DNA of 64,000 bases from Chitinophagales bacterium (GTDB lineage Bacteria > Bacteroidota > Bacteroidia > Chitinophagales > CAIOSU01): positions 202,786 to 266,785 of the forward strand of contig JBBDNB010000043.1 of assembly GCA_040877935.1 (NCBI GenBank), given 5' to 3'. The position numbers and the translations under genes were made by a program. Positions 55,601 to 61,768 of this stretch are shown here, one piece after another. Under the pieces are notes generated by a model. The model saw only the letters and a list, made by a program, of their open reading frames with translations. It ran no database searches and had not been told where the DNA came from. Each line of letters begins with the position of its first letter. Position 1 is the stretch's first letter.

Positions 55601-55769
55601 TGAATTGCTGAATACTTCCGGTAAGCTTATTTTTACTTATGGAAGAAATGCCTGGAGCAGTAATGCAGTTTTGCATGTCGGGCATGATAATCTGGCTTCG
55701 GGTTTGTATTTTGTGAAAATCATTCTTGAAGAGCAGGTGTATATGAAAAAAGTTATCGTTAACCATTAA
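46632..55769 (+). CDS. Giant mosaic type IX cargo: GNW repeats, PKD, 16 Ig-like repeats, RCC1 propeller, type A sorting tail
   Basis: 3045 residues from GTG (46632); signal peptide MQNLTSLSLILIVIFINLYS. The first about 1040 residues contain three beta-helix-like units, each opening with a WVNNAGNWSD-type motif (LYWIGGSGNWNNAANWS, FYWINGSGNWDDANHWS). Then comes a PKD domain (about 1043-1126, LEWDFDDGTTSQQFDPTHIY). About 1129-2456 is 16 tandem Ig-like repeats of 82 or so residues (ICEGDxVTFTASGAxEYEFF pattern), plus a partial unit. Residues about 2519-2871 carry seven GQLGN-type RCC1/BNR-like repeats forming a probable seven-bladed propeller. A last Ig-like unit and a type A sorting domain (VWPNPNAGKFSISF to the end) follow. 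Surface or secreted protein; ligand unknown. Confidence 0.9.
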   Translation: MQNLTSLSLILIVIFINLYSLHAEDFYWVNNAGNWSDFNNHWQDDQGNFQNRMPSDTDNVFFDAASFNLNGQAVVIDVPVAEAKSIDFTGITNNPELQGNASDTIAVYGSLKFDAALNNNFPGIFDFRGSGSDSIHSNTVPFSGDVFYSGNGKLNQGDALEVLGGLYLLSGEFRCNDEDLDIEYLWSNGSQTRKFAAGKSIIHINGSGEVWNINNVNFSLETDSCFITLDHNSNAEVIFNTGGNLVDYGSLTINSPNTYIVESGNFGQLTVNPGVFLRLTGGATYNIDAFFAAGACDEQIILQSDQDGAQAFINKTTGSVTVNYLKLKDINAGGGATFDAVNSLDEGNVTGWNITAPTGPAELYWIGGSGNWNNAANWSVSSGGTPASCIPGPETDVYFDANSFQANGDSVIIDYNAYCNNMDWAAATLNPLLAGSDQYKIEINGSLDMIAAMQAPFSGDLRFKNIGTKTVNTNALPLNAEVHFSDDATWNIQSDFVCNYFVSLEEGGLNSNGNTLTLNAFYSATQEQRSIDFSNSIIDITGDSLAWNIDATNLTDDFSDSRISLLHTQLSPVRFSGGNLQYHQLMLITAFTELNGSNQFNLISIVPGNTLTLEAGSNTDVDSLSATGNCNRQITIETQSALAPPATISKIGYDTLEVEYCVISNVEADISGGQLNRAISSELFYSTAGWTPDTITGSNTFYWINGSGNWDDANHWSLTSGGTPATCMPGIRDTVIFDQNSGDPDFVRVRQDAFCAFMDWTDVGGNPDLELFRNIYIRQGAFLSPDMTLNVGNPANAFSSKLTFLSDSTNVYFDPAGVDINSYVYYDAAQLSDTLFLLNNLIMDTSFAGFVMLGGTFQSNDNDIRAVRMILESTEDKLLHIENSNIDLSAGWDAQNAGNSLTVNAQNSTIQIFGSQAPGFFYCAGADYYDLIIKQQVEDTIFMTGDNFFNRIDIDAGVMLAVEGGSTQQLADSLVAVGTCFDSISIVSMDPGNAFVFLQTDSKVHGECLNLQDFSASGSVNFPALFSTDLGGNSGWDFLNDKTSNPEFDFPSFDVCPGDTIVFNNTTTAFDGNVNDLDLEWDFDDGTTSQQFDPTHIYNSGGVYNIELSSTYKNGCKETYLDSIRVNELSLTLSTTTNLTICEDDEVTFFLSDQATQYRFLNNGNIVKPYSADSFYTTTSLADGDSIRAEYTANGCEFTANPILVFKVNPAPNVTLGTSDLDLVICDGETVVFNADGADNYQFYVDNNPVGLFGSDSLISISNLNDGETVSVEGRTDSTSCFATSDTSYTFTVNPNPVVDLVSSANPQIICENESVTFTASGADFYEYYVDGQVAYGLTPDDTYVTDSLSNGDEVYVIGYTNDCPGQSSSFTFTVNPNPNVTLANNSTNNEVCEGTQVTFSASGASAYQFFVDGNAVTPLSVNNIYSTSNLTDGEIVTVVGETNSCQTTSEGDTMTVNPKPQLTFSMNSPDTVICLTEEIVFYASGAAEYEWQVNSSTIYGPDPVDTFAYDGLQNGDKVRIRGWSADSCAAFSDTTFTFTVLPIPNVNLYSSSLDSIIQECETVDFTALGADTFQFYIDGVPQGPFSTDNTFSTSSLQDGQVVSVVGKNSECPAPGNQEYPMTVNPLPALNIVSSISNDTLCEAEGAAFTITGTADDFEYFINGVSQGLGSSRDLNVAQLQDGDQIYAAGYTYGCPVYTDTIEVTVIPLPQINLTSSAMPNNNICGGDTVVVRASGADEYEFFLSGISTGAPSPVDSFVTSSLSNNQTITARGYSFGCGADADTTFTYSVTAIPNVNFYSSSLTNVICQGQSIEFTAQGSPEYEFFIDGISQGPSSAVNTFNPTFTAADTFLVTVTATNNNCSSSSSDSFDVVVKPIPEVELANSEPDKTICFGDSIVFTASGANSYRFLVDGISQGPFSTDSVFSTTQLQNGQTVKAEGIINGCTAESDSSYTFTVYSIPNVVLQSSATGNFICEGDTLTFTAGGANEYEFLVNGDSVMGPSPQNVFAADTFSTGAVIGVIGRSNGCSAYEESSNPVTVNTLPQVSLSVSATDTTICEGDNVTLSALGADLYEFFIDGVSQGNPGSNSSIQVNTIQDGEVVTAIGTSSSGCSAQASGTYEFTVNPYPVVSLQPSVSGEICEGTTVDFTADGADIYTFLVNGIPVAGPAANNFYSTDSLRNGQSVSVIGDSNGCAISSDSVYSYNVYIYPVVTLQSSESRDSICVGDEITFRASGAPQYEFFVNGVSQGVASAVDSFVSNNLQTGDVVSAEGINNICPSAAADSFEYTVIDYPLANMTASNGGASICFGDTVDFTASNAQYFRFYINDLPQGSFSNSNIFSAGELEDGDWVKLEAANYTCAAFSADSFQISVDKMNLQLSANLNANITCENEPVTFTASGADEYEFFVDGVSQGAASANNSISLNNLQQGQVVNVRGTDFSTGCTMESEFPYQMVVIEQPVISSSEGSEICERDTIVLSSNSPENNLWYYDGNLIEGETGQQLAVYEAGDYTLETYRGGSGNFAAVGANYGGQLGNGNKINSRAIFTASDPDSLVQIDAGLDYNLALRSDGSVYSWGVNDYGQLGNSNFADQEEADDVAALYPSTALAAGHQHALAIYSNGQALSWGRNDHGQLGNGNNTTSNFPTPVDTFKNIIAIAAGEKHSMYLRADGSVWAWGDNSFGQLGTGNFTSSNVPVQVTGLPANILAISAGANYSMALAADSSVWVWGNNAAGQLGSNGIAFSNIPLNAGLQNIVQIDAGAVHALALRFDGRVYAWGGNNSGQLGIGSALGNIYTPQRIDYLKGVIEIEAGAYSSFAIKQDRSVWGWGLNTFGQLGDSTVNNKLEPVFIEKFSGATQIAAGENHSSLIYGFSRACVSDVFTLQVDSNPVPQIIDTWPTLSATSGASYQWYIDGIPVPGATDRILSKLVDGEYTVEVTYANGCSEVSAAFDYVTGIEGIDADSDIKVWPNPNAGKFSISFEKRNFDLPERVELLNTSGKLIFTYGRNAWSSNAVLHVGHDNLASGLYFVKIILEEQVYMKKVIVNH

Positions 55770-55794
55770 TTCTCCCGATTATGAAACGAACATG

Positions 55795-55838
55795 GCAAAA
55801 AATTTTGACACACATGGATATGATCAAAATTTTTTGGC
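55795..55838. terminator. AT-rich inverted repeat after the giant gene
   Basis: GCAAAAAATTTTGA at 55795-55808 pairs with TCAAAATTTTTTGGC at 55824-55838, over a 15-base loop; only one base is unmatched. It lies 26 bp after the stop of the giant gene and 43 bp before the next ATG, so it may terminate transcription of the former or regulate the latter. A terminator normally has a GC-rich stem; this one is not, so the role is uncertain. Confidence 0.4.
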
Positions 55839-55880
55839 ATCGTGAGTTCCATGTGACAGTTGAAAATAAATTTTAAACAC

Positions 55881-56468
55881 ATGAATAAATTAATTTTTTT
55901 ATTGCTTATCACGGCCTTTGCAAGTGGCCTTTTTGCCCAGGACGAGGTATCCTGCGATGACATCGTGCGCATAAAATTTGAATGGGTAGATCGCGAAACG
56001 GAAGAACCATACAGCGGCTCCTGCCGCTCCTATGCCTACAATGGGCAGTTGATACAAAAAGGGCAGTTTGAAAACGGCAAGCGGGTAGGAGAGTGGAAAA
56101 GCTGGTATGCCAGCGGACAGTTGAAAAGCGAGGAAAAATTTGAGGACGACCGGCAGCAGGGCGTGAAAAAAATGTGGTATGAAAACGGGCAATTGGAATC
56201 AGAAGACCACTACAAAGACGGATTTCGCCAGGGCACTTACCAGGCCTGGTATGAAAACGGGCAGTTGAAATACAAGTTTGAATTCCACCAGGGCATGAAG
56301 ATCGGGAGCTATACCTATTACCACCCCAATGGGCAGAAATGGGAAGTGGGCTATTTTGAAGACGACCAAAACACCGGCACCTGGCACACCTGGGATGAAA
56401 ATGGCAAACTGATTATTGAAACTGTTTTCAAGAACGGAGAACAGGTTTCTGAGAAAAGGTTTGATTGA
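55881..56468 (+). CDS. MORN/YwqK-family repeat protein, exported
   Basis: 195 residues from the ATG at 55881 (a TTG seven codons earlier is in frame but not needed). The signal peptide is MNKLIFLLLITAFASGLFAQ. The mature part is a series of about 22-residue units of WYxNGQLxSExxYKDGxRQG type (e.g. WYENGQLESEDHYKDGFRQG), the MORN-2/YwqK repeat. Databases often label such proteins antitoxin of a YwqK system, but here there is no toxin neighbour and the protein is secreted, so the antitoxin label should not be taken literally. Function unknown; perhaps a surface or periplasmic structural or binding protein. It ends 82 bp before the next gene. Confidence 0.85.
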   Translation: MNKLIFLLLITAFASGLFAQDEVSCDDIVRIKFEWVDRETEEPYSGSCRSYAYNGQLIQKGQFENGKRVGEWKSWYASGQLKSEEKFEDDRQQGVKKMWYENGQLESEDHYKDGFRQGTYQAWYENGQLKYKFEFHQGMKIGSYTYYHPNGQKWEVGYFEDDQNTGTWHTWDENGKLIIETVFKNGEQVSEKRFD

Positions 56469-56549
56469 GGTATGATACAATCTTGGTTATTGCCTACAAG
56501 TTGCAAACTTGCGGGATGAGGGTGAATCAATTTTCTAAACAAAAATAAA

Positions 56550-56987
56550 ATGAATAAAAATATAACATGTATGATTTGTTTTATTTTATTTTGTAGTGCA
56601 GTTGTTTGTCAAAATGATACTAATAATAAAAGAAGTTTTATTGAAGTAGATTTTATTAGCGAAGATGATGTTAAAGAGATATTAAGAACAGATTCTTTAC
56701 CTAGAAAATATCAGGGCAAGAGTATTGGGACTTGTTATTTTTATTCGTTATTAAATGTTGATTGTGGAGAACAATGTAATGATGGCATATATGCTTTTGG
56801 GCAATTAGGGTCGCATAAACCTACTTATATTATGTTGGTTGATAACGATAAAATGAAAGTAATTATAGATTATAGCATTGAAAATGTTTTTACCATGGTC
56901 ATAGAATTTTTTAAAAAAAATGATATTTCACGTGATAAAAAGATAACAAGTATTAATTCTGTAAATAACATACTATCACAATGGTAG
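56550..56987 (+). CDS. Exported protein of unknown function
   Basis: 145 residues with a signal peptide (MNKNITCMICFILFCSAVVC, cleavage after CQ). Four further cysteines (GTCYFYSLLNVDCGEQCNDG) follow in the middle, and the tail is a charged helix (EFFKKNDISRDKK). The DNA is very AT-rich, more so than the 46632 and 55881 genes, and similar to the genes at 57260 and 58129. No family recognised. Followed by repeat-rich DNA at 56988-57259. Confidence 0.6.
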   Translation: MNKNITCMICFILFCSAVVCQNDTNNKRSFIEVDFISEDDVKEILRTDSLPRKYQGKSIGTCYFYSLLNVDCGEQCNDGIYAFGQLGSHKPTYIMLVDNDKMKVIIDYSIENVFTMVIEFFKKNDISRDKKITSINSVNNILSQW

Positions 56988-57005
56988 CCATGCTACCCCC
57001 TAACT

Positions 57006-57050
57006 GGCGCGCATTTGCAGCCTTAGCAATTAGCAAGGCGAATGCGTGCC
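57006..57050. repeat. Long GC-rich hairpin element
   Basis: GGCGCGCATT (57006-57015) pairs with AATGCGTGCC (57041-57050), and GCCTT (57020-57024) with AAGGC (57035-57039), with an AT-rich loop. One mismatch. It is GC-richer than its surroundings and lies 18 bp past the stop of the 56550 gene, so it may also be its terminator. Confidence 0.6.
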
Positions 57051-57139
57051 TGAGCTAGCCACATCAACATCCATAGAATTTTGTATTTTAGATAAATGTC
57101 TGAAAAATATAAAATAACAGATTTAGAGTACGCACACCT

Positions 57140-57210
57140 GCCCGAAATGAATTTCATTCAGGCGGGCTTCGCTATGCTGCAAAAGCCAGGCGGCAAAAGA
57201 GCGCGAGTGG
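57140..57210 (+). repeat. Hairpin plus island repeat, copy A
   Basis: GCCCG (57140-57144) and CGGGC (57163-57167) bracket ATGAATTTCAT, forming a hairpin. It is followed at 57170-57210 by the island repeat CGCTATGCTGCAAAAGCCAG and GCGGCAAAAGAGCGCGAGTGG. The repeat recurs at 57902-57938 and 59486-59527. Confidence 0.65.
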
Positions 57211-57259
57211 AATAGGGGGTAATTTAGAGAGTTTAAATAAAGGAACTAAAAAGTAGTTA

Positions 57260-57901
57260 ATGACAAAAATAGTATTGATTTTTTTTGCCATACTTTGTGT
57301 TATTATAGCTAACGCATATTATATTTACATATCTGATTTGAATGATGGATACTTAATAGTACCTTTTATTTTTCTGTTACTAAATTTTCTTTTTTCAAAA
57401 GTCGGCTTAAAAAGTAGTTTAGTCTTACTACTTTTTACTTCAGTTTCTACGATTATAGCTGCGAATTATTATTACAATACAAATTATACTACAGTCTTTA
57501 AATTTGAAAGAGATTTCAAAGGGACAGTTTTTATATTATTTGATCGTGAGGAAGGGAAAGAACTACCATTATTAAGAAATATGTTGCATATAAATGTTGA
57601 TTCAAAAAGTGATTTTGTTGGTATTACTTCAACATCGTTTGAAAAGTTTATTAATACAAGAGTATTAATAAAGTATGGTGAAAAGCCATCATCGTATTTA
57701 GAGAATATTTTAAGACAAGAAAAAAAGAGGATTTTTAACTATAAATTTGACTCATTACAAGGAACTCATAATAAATTCTATTTTCTCTCTTTTCTAGTTA
57801 CTCAAAGTGAGTTAGATAGTGTAGAACTTATGCTACACAATTATTTGGAAATTCATAGTGAAAAAATTGATACTTATAAAAGCGAGTTAAAGTCAAAATA
57901 A
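57260..57901 (+). CDS. Membrane protein of unknown function
   Basis: 213 residues. Three hydrophobic segments at about 2-24, 27-47 and 50-70 precede a soluble domain (about 75-213) with no motif I recognise (FKGTVFILFDREEGKELPLL; ITSTSFEKFINTRV). Very AT-rich, unlike the type IX genes upstream. Its stop codon is followed immediately by the island repeat at 57902. The context of AT-rich orphan genes bracketed by a repeat suggests recently acquired or cassette-like genes. Function unknown. Confidence 0.6.
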   Translation: MTKIVLIFFAILCVIIANAYYIYISDLNDGYLIVPFIFLLLNFLFSKVGLKSSLVLLLFTSVSTIIAANYYYNTNYTTVFKFERDFKGTVFILFDREEGKELPLLRNMLHINVDSKSDFVGITSTSFEKFINTRVLIKYGEKPSSYLENILRQEKKRIFNYKFDSLQGTHNKFYFLSFLVTQSELDSVELMLHNYLEIHSEKIDTYKSELKSK

Positions 57902-57938
57902 TATGCTGCAAAAGCCAGGCGGCAAACGAGAGTGTGGG
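57902..57938 (+). repeat. Island repeat, copy B
   Basis: TATGCTGCAAAAGCCAGGCG then GCAAACGAGAGTGTGGGG. It begins within the last codons of the upstream gene boundary and matches copy A (57170) and copy C (59486). After it, a 24-codon open frame from GTG at 57934 (ending in SVSCDSEDECE and TAG at 58009-58011) could be the tail of a lost gene. Confidence 0.65.
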
Positions 57939-58128
57939 GGAAAATGCTCAACAAGTTTTAGTTAATGATTCTGAATCAGTTTCTTGTGATTCTGAAGATG
58001 AGTGTGAGTAGATGTTTTTATTAATTTATAATATGAACTGTATAGAAAATGAAATAATTAAAAAAAGACTATGTTAGGTTAATCTCAAACAACTTTTCCT
58101 TTTAGTAGCTACATTCTTATTTTTAAGT

Positions 58129-58500
58129 ATGCTTACAATTATTATGTTAGGCTTGGTAGATAAAACTAGGGATATTTTAAAAGTGCTATTAGATATAGCT
58201 CCATTGTATTTAGCTTTAATTATTCTAGAAATACTCATACTCTTTTTTGTTAAAAAGGGACGTTTCTTCTCAACACATTTCGAATATAATTATCCATTTC
58301 GATTTTGGGACAAAAGTGTTCGCCACATTAATTGGACAGCACTTACTAACATATCGACTCTTAATCCTTATAGGGGAGGTGGCAGGCAGATTCATATGCA
58401 TACAGAAGATGAAAAAATTAATTTTTATTGTACAGAAGAAGAAGTGATTATTTTAGAAAAAAAACTAAATATTAAAATAAAGCGTCCATACTTTAGATAG
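58129..58500 (+). CDS. Small membrane protein of unknown function, start uncertain
   Basis: 123 residues from the ATG at 58129. One or two hydrophobic segments near residues 1-8 and 22-42, then a soluble part (YPFRFWDKSVRHINWTAL; TEDEKINFYCTEEEVII). The same frame stays open and hydrophobic for 17 codons upstream (QLFLLVATFLFLS), but contains no start codon before an in-frame TAG, so the true N-terminus may have been lost by a recent mutation. AT-rich. No family recognised. Confidence 0.5.
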   Translation: MLTIIMLGLVDKTRDILKVLLDIAPLYLALIILEILILFFVKKGRFFSTHFEYNYPFRFWDKSVRHINWTALTNISTLNPYRGGGRQIHMHTEDEKINFYCTEEEVIILEKKLNIKIKRPYFR

Positions 58501-58676
58501 GGTATTCCTCCCCGCTGGTGCAATGGCGCGTAGGCAAAAAGCAGAGCCTTCTTGTACCATATCCAATTAAGTCCAAACTGCAAAGCAACATTTTTTCTTA
58601 TTTTTATTTTCATGAGCAGAATGTATAAATTTTATGGTTCTGGGCAAAAGGACTTGTTGGACATAAAATTGCTAAA

Positions 58677-58922
58677 TTGAATTTTAATCAAAATTGTCTT
58701 GTAGATTTGAAATATGGCACAAGCACCGCTGTCGCTAATGCTTGCGCCAGCGGGGATAATTATACGGGTGAAAATACACCCGGCCATGTTCCGGGTACAA
58801 TTATGGCAGAACCATCAAGTACAAATGAAACGTACGATGAATATATGGCAGATGAATTAAAGGAAAGGCATGGAGTCAAGAATTCACAAAGGGAAAGGGT
58901 TCACAGAAACATACCTAAGTAG
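58677..58922 (+). CDS. Small open frame, possible gene tail
   Basis: 81 codons from a TTG. The translation (NYTGENTPGHVPGTIMAEPS; YMADELKERHGVKNSQRERV) looks protein-like and polar and is more GC-rich than its neighbours, but lacks a signal peptide or a known motif. It overlaps the start of the next gene by 53 bp in another frame, and an internal GC-rich palindrome (CCGCT...AGCGG) lies near 58725. It could be the C-terminal end of a larger displaced gene. Low confidence as a gene in its own right. Confidence 0.3.
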   Translation: MNFNQNCLVDLKYGTSTAVANACASGDNYTGENTPGHVPGTIMAEPSSTNETYDEYMADELKERHGVKNSQRERVHRNIPK

Positions 58923-59460
58923 ATTATTTGTTTTGATCATTGTTTTTTTTGCAGGATGTAATAATACTGCCGAAAATTACGATTGCTTTCAAAGCAGGTC
59001 AAATACTTATTTGGTAGAAGATTTTGAAAGTGCAGATTCATCTTTTCTGCTGGTTCAAATGGATGATTTTGTATTTGATACAGTTTATGGCTGTCAATGT
59101 TTAGTAGACAAAGAATATGCAAAAAGCAAAGCATATCTATATATTGGAGGTAGCTATAGAGAGATAACCAACTACCGTTATCAAAGCCATACATTATTAA
59201 TACTGATAGAAAACGATAGTGCTAAATTAAAGTTAAACAGAAACTCAGACCTACCATTTAAGTCAAGCTATTATTTGGAGGCAGATGTAACATTAAATTC
59301 AGGAGCCCCATTTACCAAAGGTTCCCTAAAAGGCAGGTTCAATGCTGAAATGACATGTGTTGATTCGTTAATAGTCAACCCTGAGTACACACTTAAGGTA
59401 CAGGGGACTTTTAATTGCAGGTTTATAGAAACCACTGAAGGGTTACCAGATACAATATGA
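58870..59460 (+). CDS. Lipoprotein of unknown function
   Basis: 196 residues from the ATG at 58870. Hydrophobic LSRLFVLIIVFFAGC near residues 17-31 ends in a lipobox, so the mature protein probably begins at that Cys. The true start may be later, since about 15 polar residues precede the signal and overlap the previous open frame. The mature domain is beta-rich with two or three Cys (YGCQCLVD; TCVDS; FNCRF) and recalls no family to me. The island repeat copy C follows 26 bp after the stop. Confidence 0.6.
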   Translation: MESRIHKGKGFTETYLSRLFVLIIVFFAGCNNTAENYDCFQSRSNTYLVEDFESADSSFLLVQMDDFVFDTVYGCQCLVDKEYAKSKAYLYIGGSYREITNYRYQSHTLLILIENDSAKLKLNRNSDLPFKSSYYLEADVTLNSGAPFTKGSLKGRFNAEMTCVDSLIVNPEYTLKVQGTFNCRFIETTEGLPDTI

Positions 59461-59477
59461 TAATTGCTTAGAGTCTG

Positions 59478-59527
59478 CACTCGTTCGCTATGCTGCAAAA
59501 GCTAAGCGGCAAACGAGTGAGAGTGGG
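59478..59527 (+). repeat. Island repeat, copy C, with palindromic ends
   Basis: CACTCGTT (59478-59485) and AACGAGTG (59512-59519) form the ends of a hairpin enclosing CGCTATGCTGCAAAAGC. The central part matches copies A and B. It probably represents the fuller, symmetric form of the element. Confidence 0.65.
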
Positions 59528-59660
59528 TTAAAAGAGTTCCAAAAGCTGCATTAAGAACCTAAGTTCGATAAGCCACTGGCTCCAACTGCCGCCAGGTACT
59601 GGTGGCAAAACAATTACTTTATATCTACAACCCTATAGCCAAGCTAATGCAACTCCAACC

Positions 59661-61109
59661 CTAATTCTTAATCAATTTCTTAAGGGCATATTCACCTGAA
59701 TTGTTTCTCAATTCCACAAAATAAATGCCCGAAACCAAGTGGCTGATGTCAATGGATTCCAGATTGCTCAATAGCTGTTGGGACATTATTACTTTTCCGC
59801 CAAGGGAATAAATGTTCATCAGCAGATCGCTTTCAGCCGACTCGATATTAAATACCTCATTGGCAGGATTAGGATAAAGGCTGAAATCCAATTCGCCCAC
59901 TTCAAAAATATCCGTGCAAGTAGGAAGATTGGTAAGCAAATACAAGGCTGTAGCTGTTACGGATGGTTCTACACAACCGAAGTGATTTAAAGCACCATTA
60001 TTAAAAGCCTCAACATCTGGAGCACCATTGGCTCTCCATGTGGAATCGGCTCTAACACCATTCAGGTAATTCACCTCCTCGTCCTCTGTGCAATAATGTA
60101 TTTTTACAGTATTTTGAGGTGCCCAGCCCATCAAGTCATTGTCGTTTAAAACAAACCTTAATGGATGGTTTAGGTCATTTTCAAATTTCTGGATGATAGA
60201 ATCCTTAATCATTTGCCTTGGAATTGGGTCGCAGAATCCATTTATATGACCAATGCCATTTGTTTTGCTGTAAAACAGGGGTGGAAGAACCGTATCGTAT
60301 GGACTCTTGAAAATATCTGAAGCGTTAGGGAATTCAGACTGTAAAGTATCGTAAATGGAATGATAGCCCAATAGTAAATAGGGCAAGTATCCTGGTACTG
60401 AAAAACTATCTGACGAAAGCATCACATCCACCATAGTCTTATTCAGGTCATAAGGTCCGGACATAGGGATGCTGGCCATAATATCAAATTCCTGTGCGTA
60501 ATTTTCCTGGATCAATTTATTGGCGGCCATAGCGGTATGTCCACCTTGTGAATATCCGGTTAAAACAACCTCTCCATTCAATGGACTGGATAAAATATCG
60601 GCCAATTCCCTGGCAGCCCTCATGCTATTGATGATGGTGTGTCCGTTGTGAAAAGTATTGACATAAGGATGGATTAAAATAGCGCTATCACCGCTACCGG
60701 CTCCCAAGCCTAAAATATCGGGCATAACGGTAACTACACCGCCAAAGCCTGCAAACAAAAAAGTGATGGGTCTCTCGGCCGCATTGTAACTGGCAGAGCT
60801 ATTACGCTCAGAGAATGTACCATGACCATAAGCTGCTAACAAACTAGGACAATCTTTATTTTTAGGTATCGCAACAATTCCCGATGTTGTAATTAGGGAA
60901 TCGATATGCTTATAAGGAGTTTTGTAAAATATTTGATAAACATCCACATCGTACTTTGGAGTGATGGGCAGTCCAAACCCTGAATTATCTAGAAATGTAC
61001 GGAGTTCTTGTTTAGTGAAACTGTCTTGAATAGAGTAAGAAACCAATTGTGCTTTAATGCTCAAGACTATCGATATTGATAAGGCTAAGGATAGGATAAT
61101 TTTACGCAT
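59661..61109 (-). CDS. Secreted alpha/beta hydrolase with type A sorting domain
   Basis: 482 residues from the ATG at 61109 (a longer reading from 61142 would precede the signal peptide). Signal MRKIILSLALSISIVLSIKAQ. The hydrolase domain has the nucleophile elbow GYSQGG (Ser near residue 185) and AYGHGTFS as an oxyanion-hole-like region. Candidate acid and His lie near NDLMGWAPQ and NHFGCVEP. This is the layout of secretory-lipase/prolyl-oligopeptidase-like enzymes. The last about 75 residues (LYPNPANEVFNIESAES to the end) are a type A sorting domain, so it is exported by the type IX system and attached or released at the surface. Substrate unknown (ester or peptide). Confidence 0.88.
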   Translation of the reverse strand: MRKIILSLALSISIVLSIKAQLVSYSIQDSFTKQELRTFLDNSGFGLPITPKYDVDVYQIFYKTPYKHIDSLITTSGIVAIPKNKDCPSLLAAYGHGTFSERNSSASYNAAERPITFLFAGFGGVVTVMPDILGLGAGSGDSAILIHPYVNTFHNGHTIINSMRAARELADILSSPLNGEVVLTGYSQGGHTAMAANKLIQENYAQEFDIMASIPMSGPYDLNKTMVDVMLSSDSFSVPGYLPYLLLGYHSIYDTLQSEFPNASDIFKSPYDTVLPPLFYSKTNGIGHINGFCDPIPRQMIKDSIIQKFENDLNHPLRFVLNDNDLMGWAPQNTVKIHYCTEDEEVNYLNGVRADSTWRANGAPDVEAFNNGALNHFGCVEPSVTATALYLLTNLPTCTDIFEVGELDFSLYPNPANEVFNIESAESDLLMNIYSLGGKVIMSQQLLSNLESIDISHLVSGIYFVELRNNSGEYALKKLIKN

Positions 61110-61141
61110 AGATTTTTTTGTGTCTAAAGATATGAATTTCA

Positions 61142-61178
61142 ATCTGCAATAAATCTTCTAATGCATATTCCAGGTTAT
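61142..61178 (+). repeat. Dispersed element end, copy 2
   Basis: TCTGCAATAAATCTTCTAAT then GCATATTCCAGGTTATT, aligned with 63759-63796 and 29211-29234. It lies between the hydrolase start and the stop codon of the upstream minus-strand gene. No partner arm is visible nearby, so this is a solitary end. Confidence 0.6.
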
Positions 61179-61192
61179 TAGACTTATCACCA

Positions 61193-61747
61193 TCACTTGA
61201 TGATCTTAAAAGCATCCATTATCTTGAAGGCTGCGGTGGAGAATTTATCAAAATCAGATTGATCGGCAGTGTATGTCAATACAAAAGCTTCTTGTTCTAT
61301 TACCCAGTAATATTGCAGCCATTTCAATTCGAATTCTTCTTTGTCACCAGCATAGCAGATTTCGTAATACCTCTGGCCATTGCGTTCATTGTATTGTGCC
61401 TTGATCAATTGCACATTCTTTACCATGCTTAGTATTTGACTTTTTGAGATTTCAGCATACATGGTTAAATCTATTGTGTGATTTATTTCCGATAAATCCT
61501 GTACCACTAAATTGATGTTTTCTCTAAATGAATCATTTTCCAATACATTCGGTGCCAATAAAATAAATCGGGTGTCTACCTCACCACTTTCACTAAATTG
61601 CCAGGCCTCGGGATAGTGCAACTCATAATCCATTCGCTCTAATTTTTTCCAGTGGGAAGGAATATTAATTTCCTGTGAAAACAGTTCAGCACTGCAATAA
61701 AATGACAAGACTAAAAGGCAAATAAGAAAATCTTTCAGTGGGTGCAT
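61193..61747 (-). CDS. Small exported protein, PsbP/DcrB-like in outline
   Basis: 184 residues with a signal peptide (MHPLKDFLICLLVLSFYCSA). The mature part has MDYELHYPEAWQFSESGEVD near its start, the 'HYPxxW' pattern of exported PsbP-like/DcrB-like proteins. WLQYYWVIEQEAFVLTYTAD is near the end. No precise family. It ends 83 bp before the hydrolase start and follows the biotin carboxylase gene by 21 bp on the same strand, so it may be cotranscribed with it, though the functions look unrelated. Compare the 46028 protein for a similar outline. Confidence 0.75.
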   Translation of the reverse strand: MHPLKDFLICLLVLSFYCSAELFSQEINIPSHWKKLERMDYELHYPEAWQFSESGEVDTRFILLAPNVLENDSFRENINLVVQDLSEINHTIDLTMYAEISKSQILSMVKNVQLIKAQYNERNGQRYYEICYAGDKEEFELKWLQYYWVIEQEAFVLTYTADQSDFDKFSTAAFKIMDAFKIIK

Positions 61748-61768
61748 AACACGCTGATTTTTAGCAAT

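Noticed and set aside
55881..56468. Antitoxin of a YwqK toxin-antitoxin system
   Set aside because: The label comes from the repeat family only; the protein has a signal peptide and no toxin gene adjoins it.
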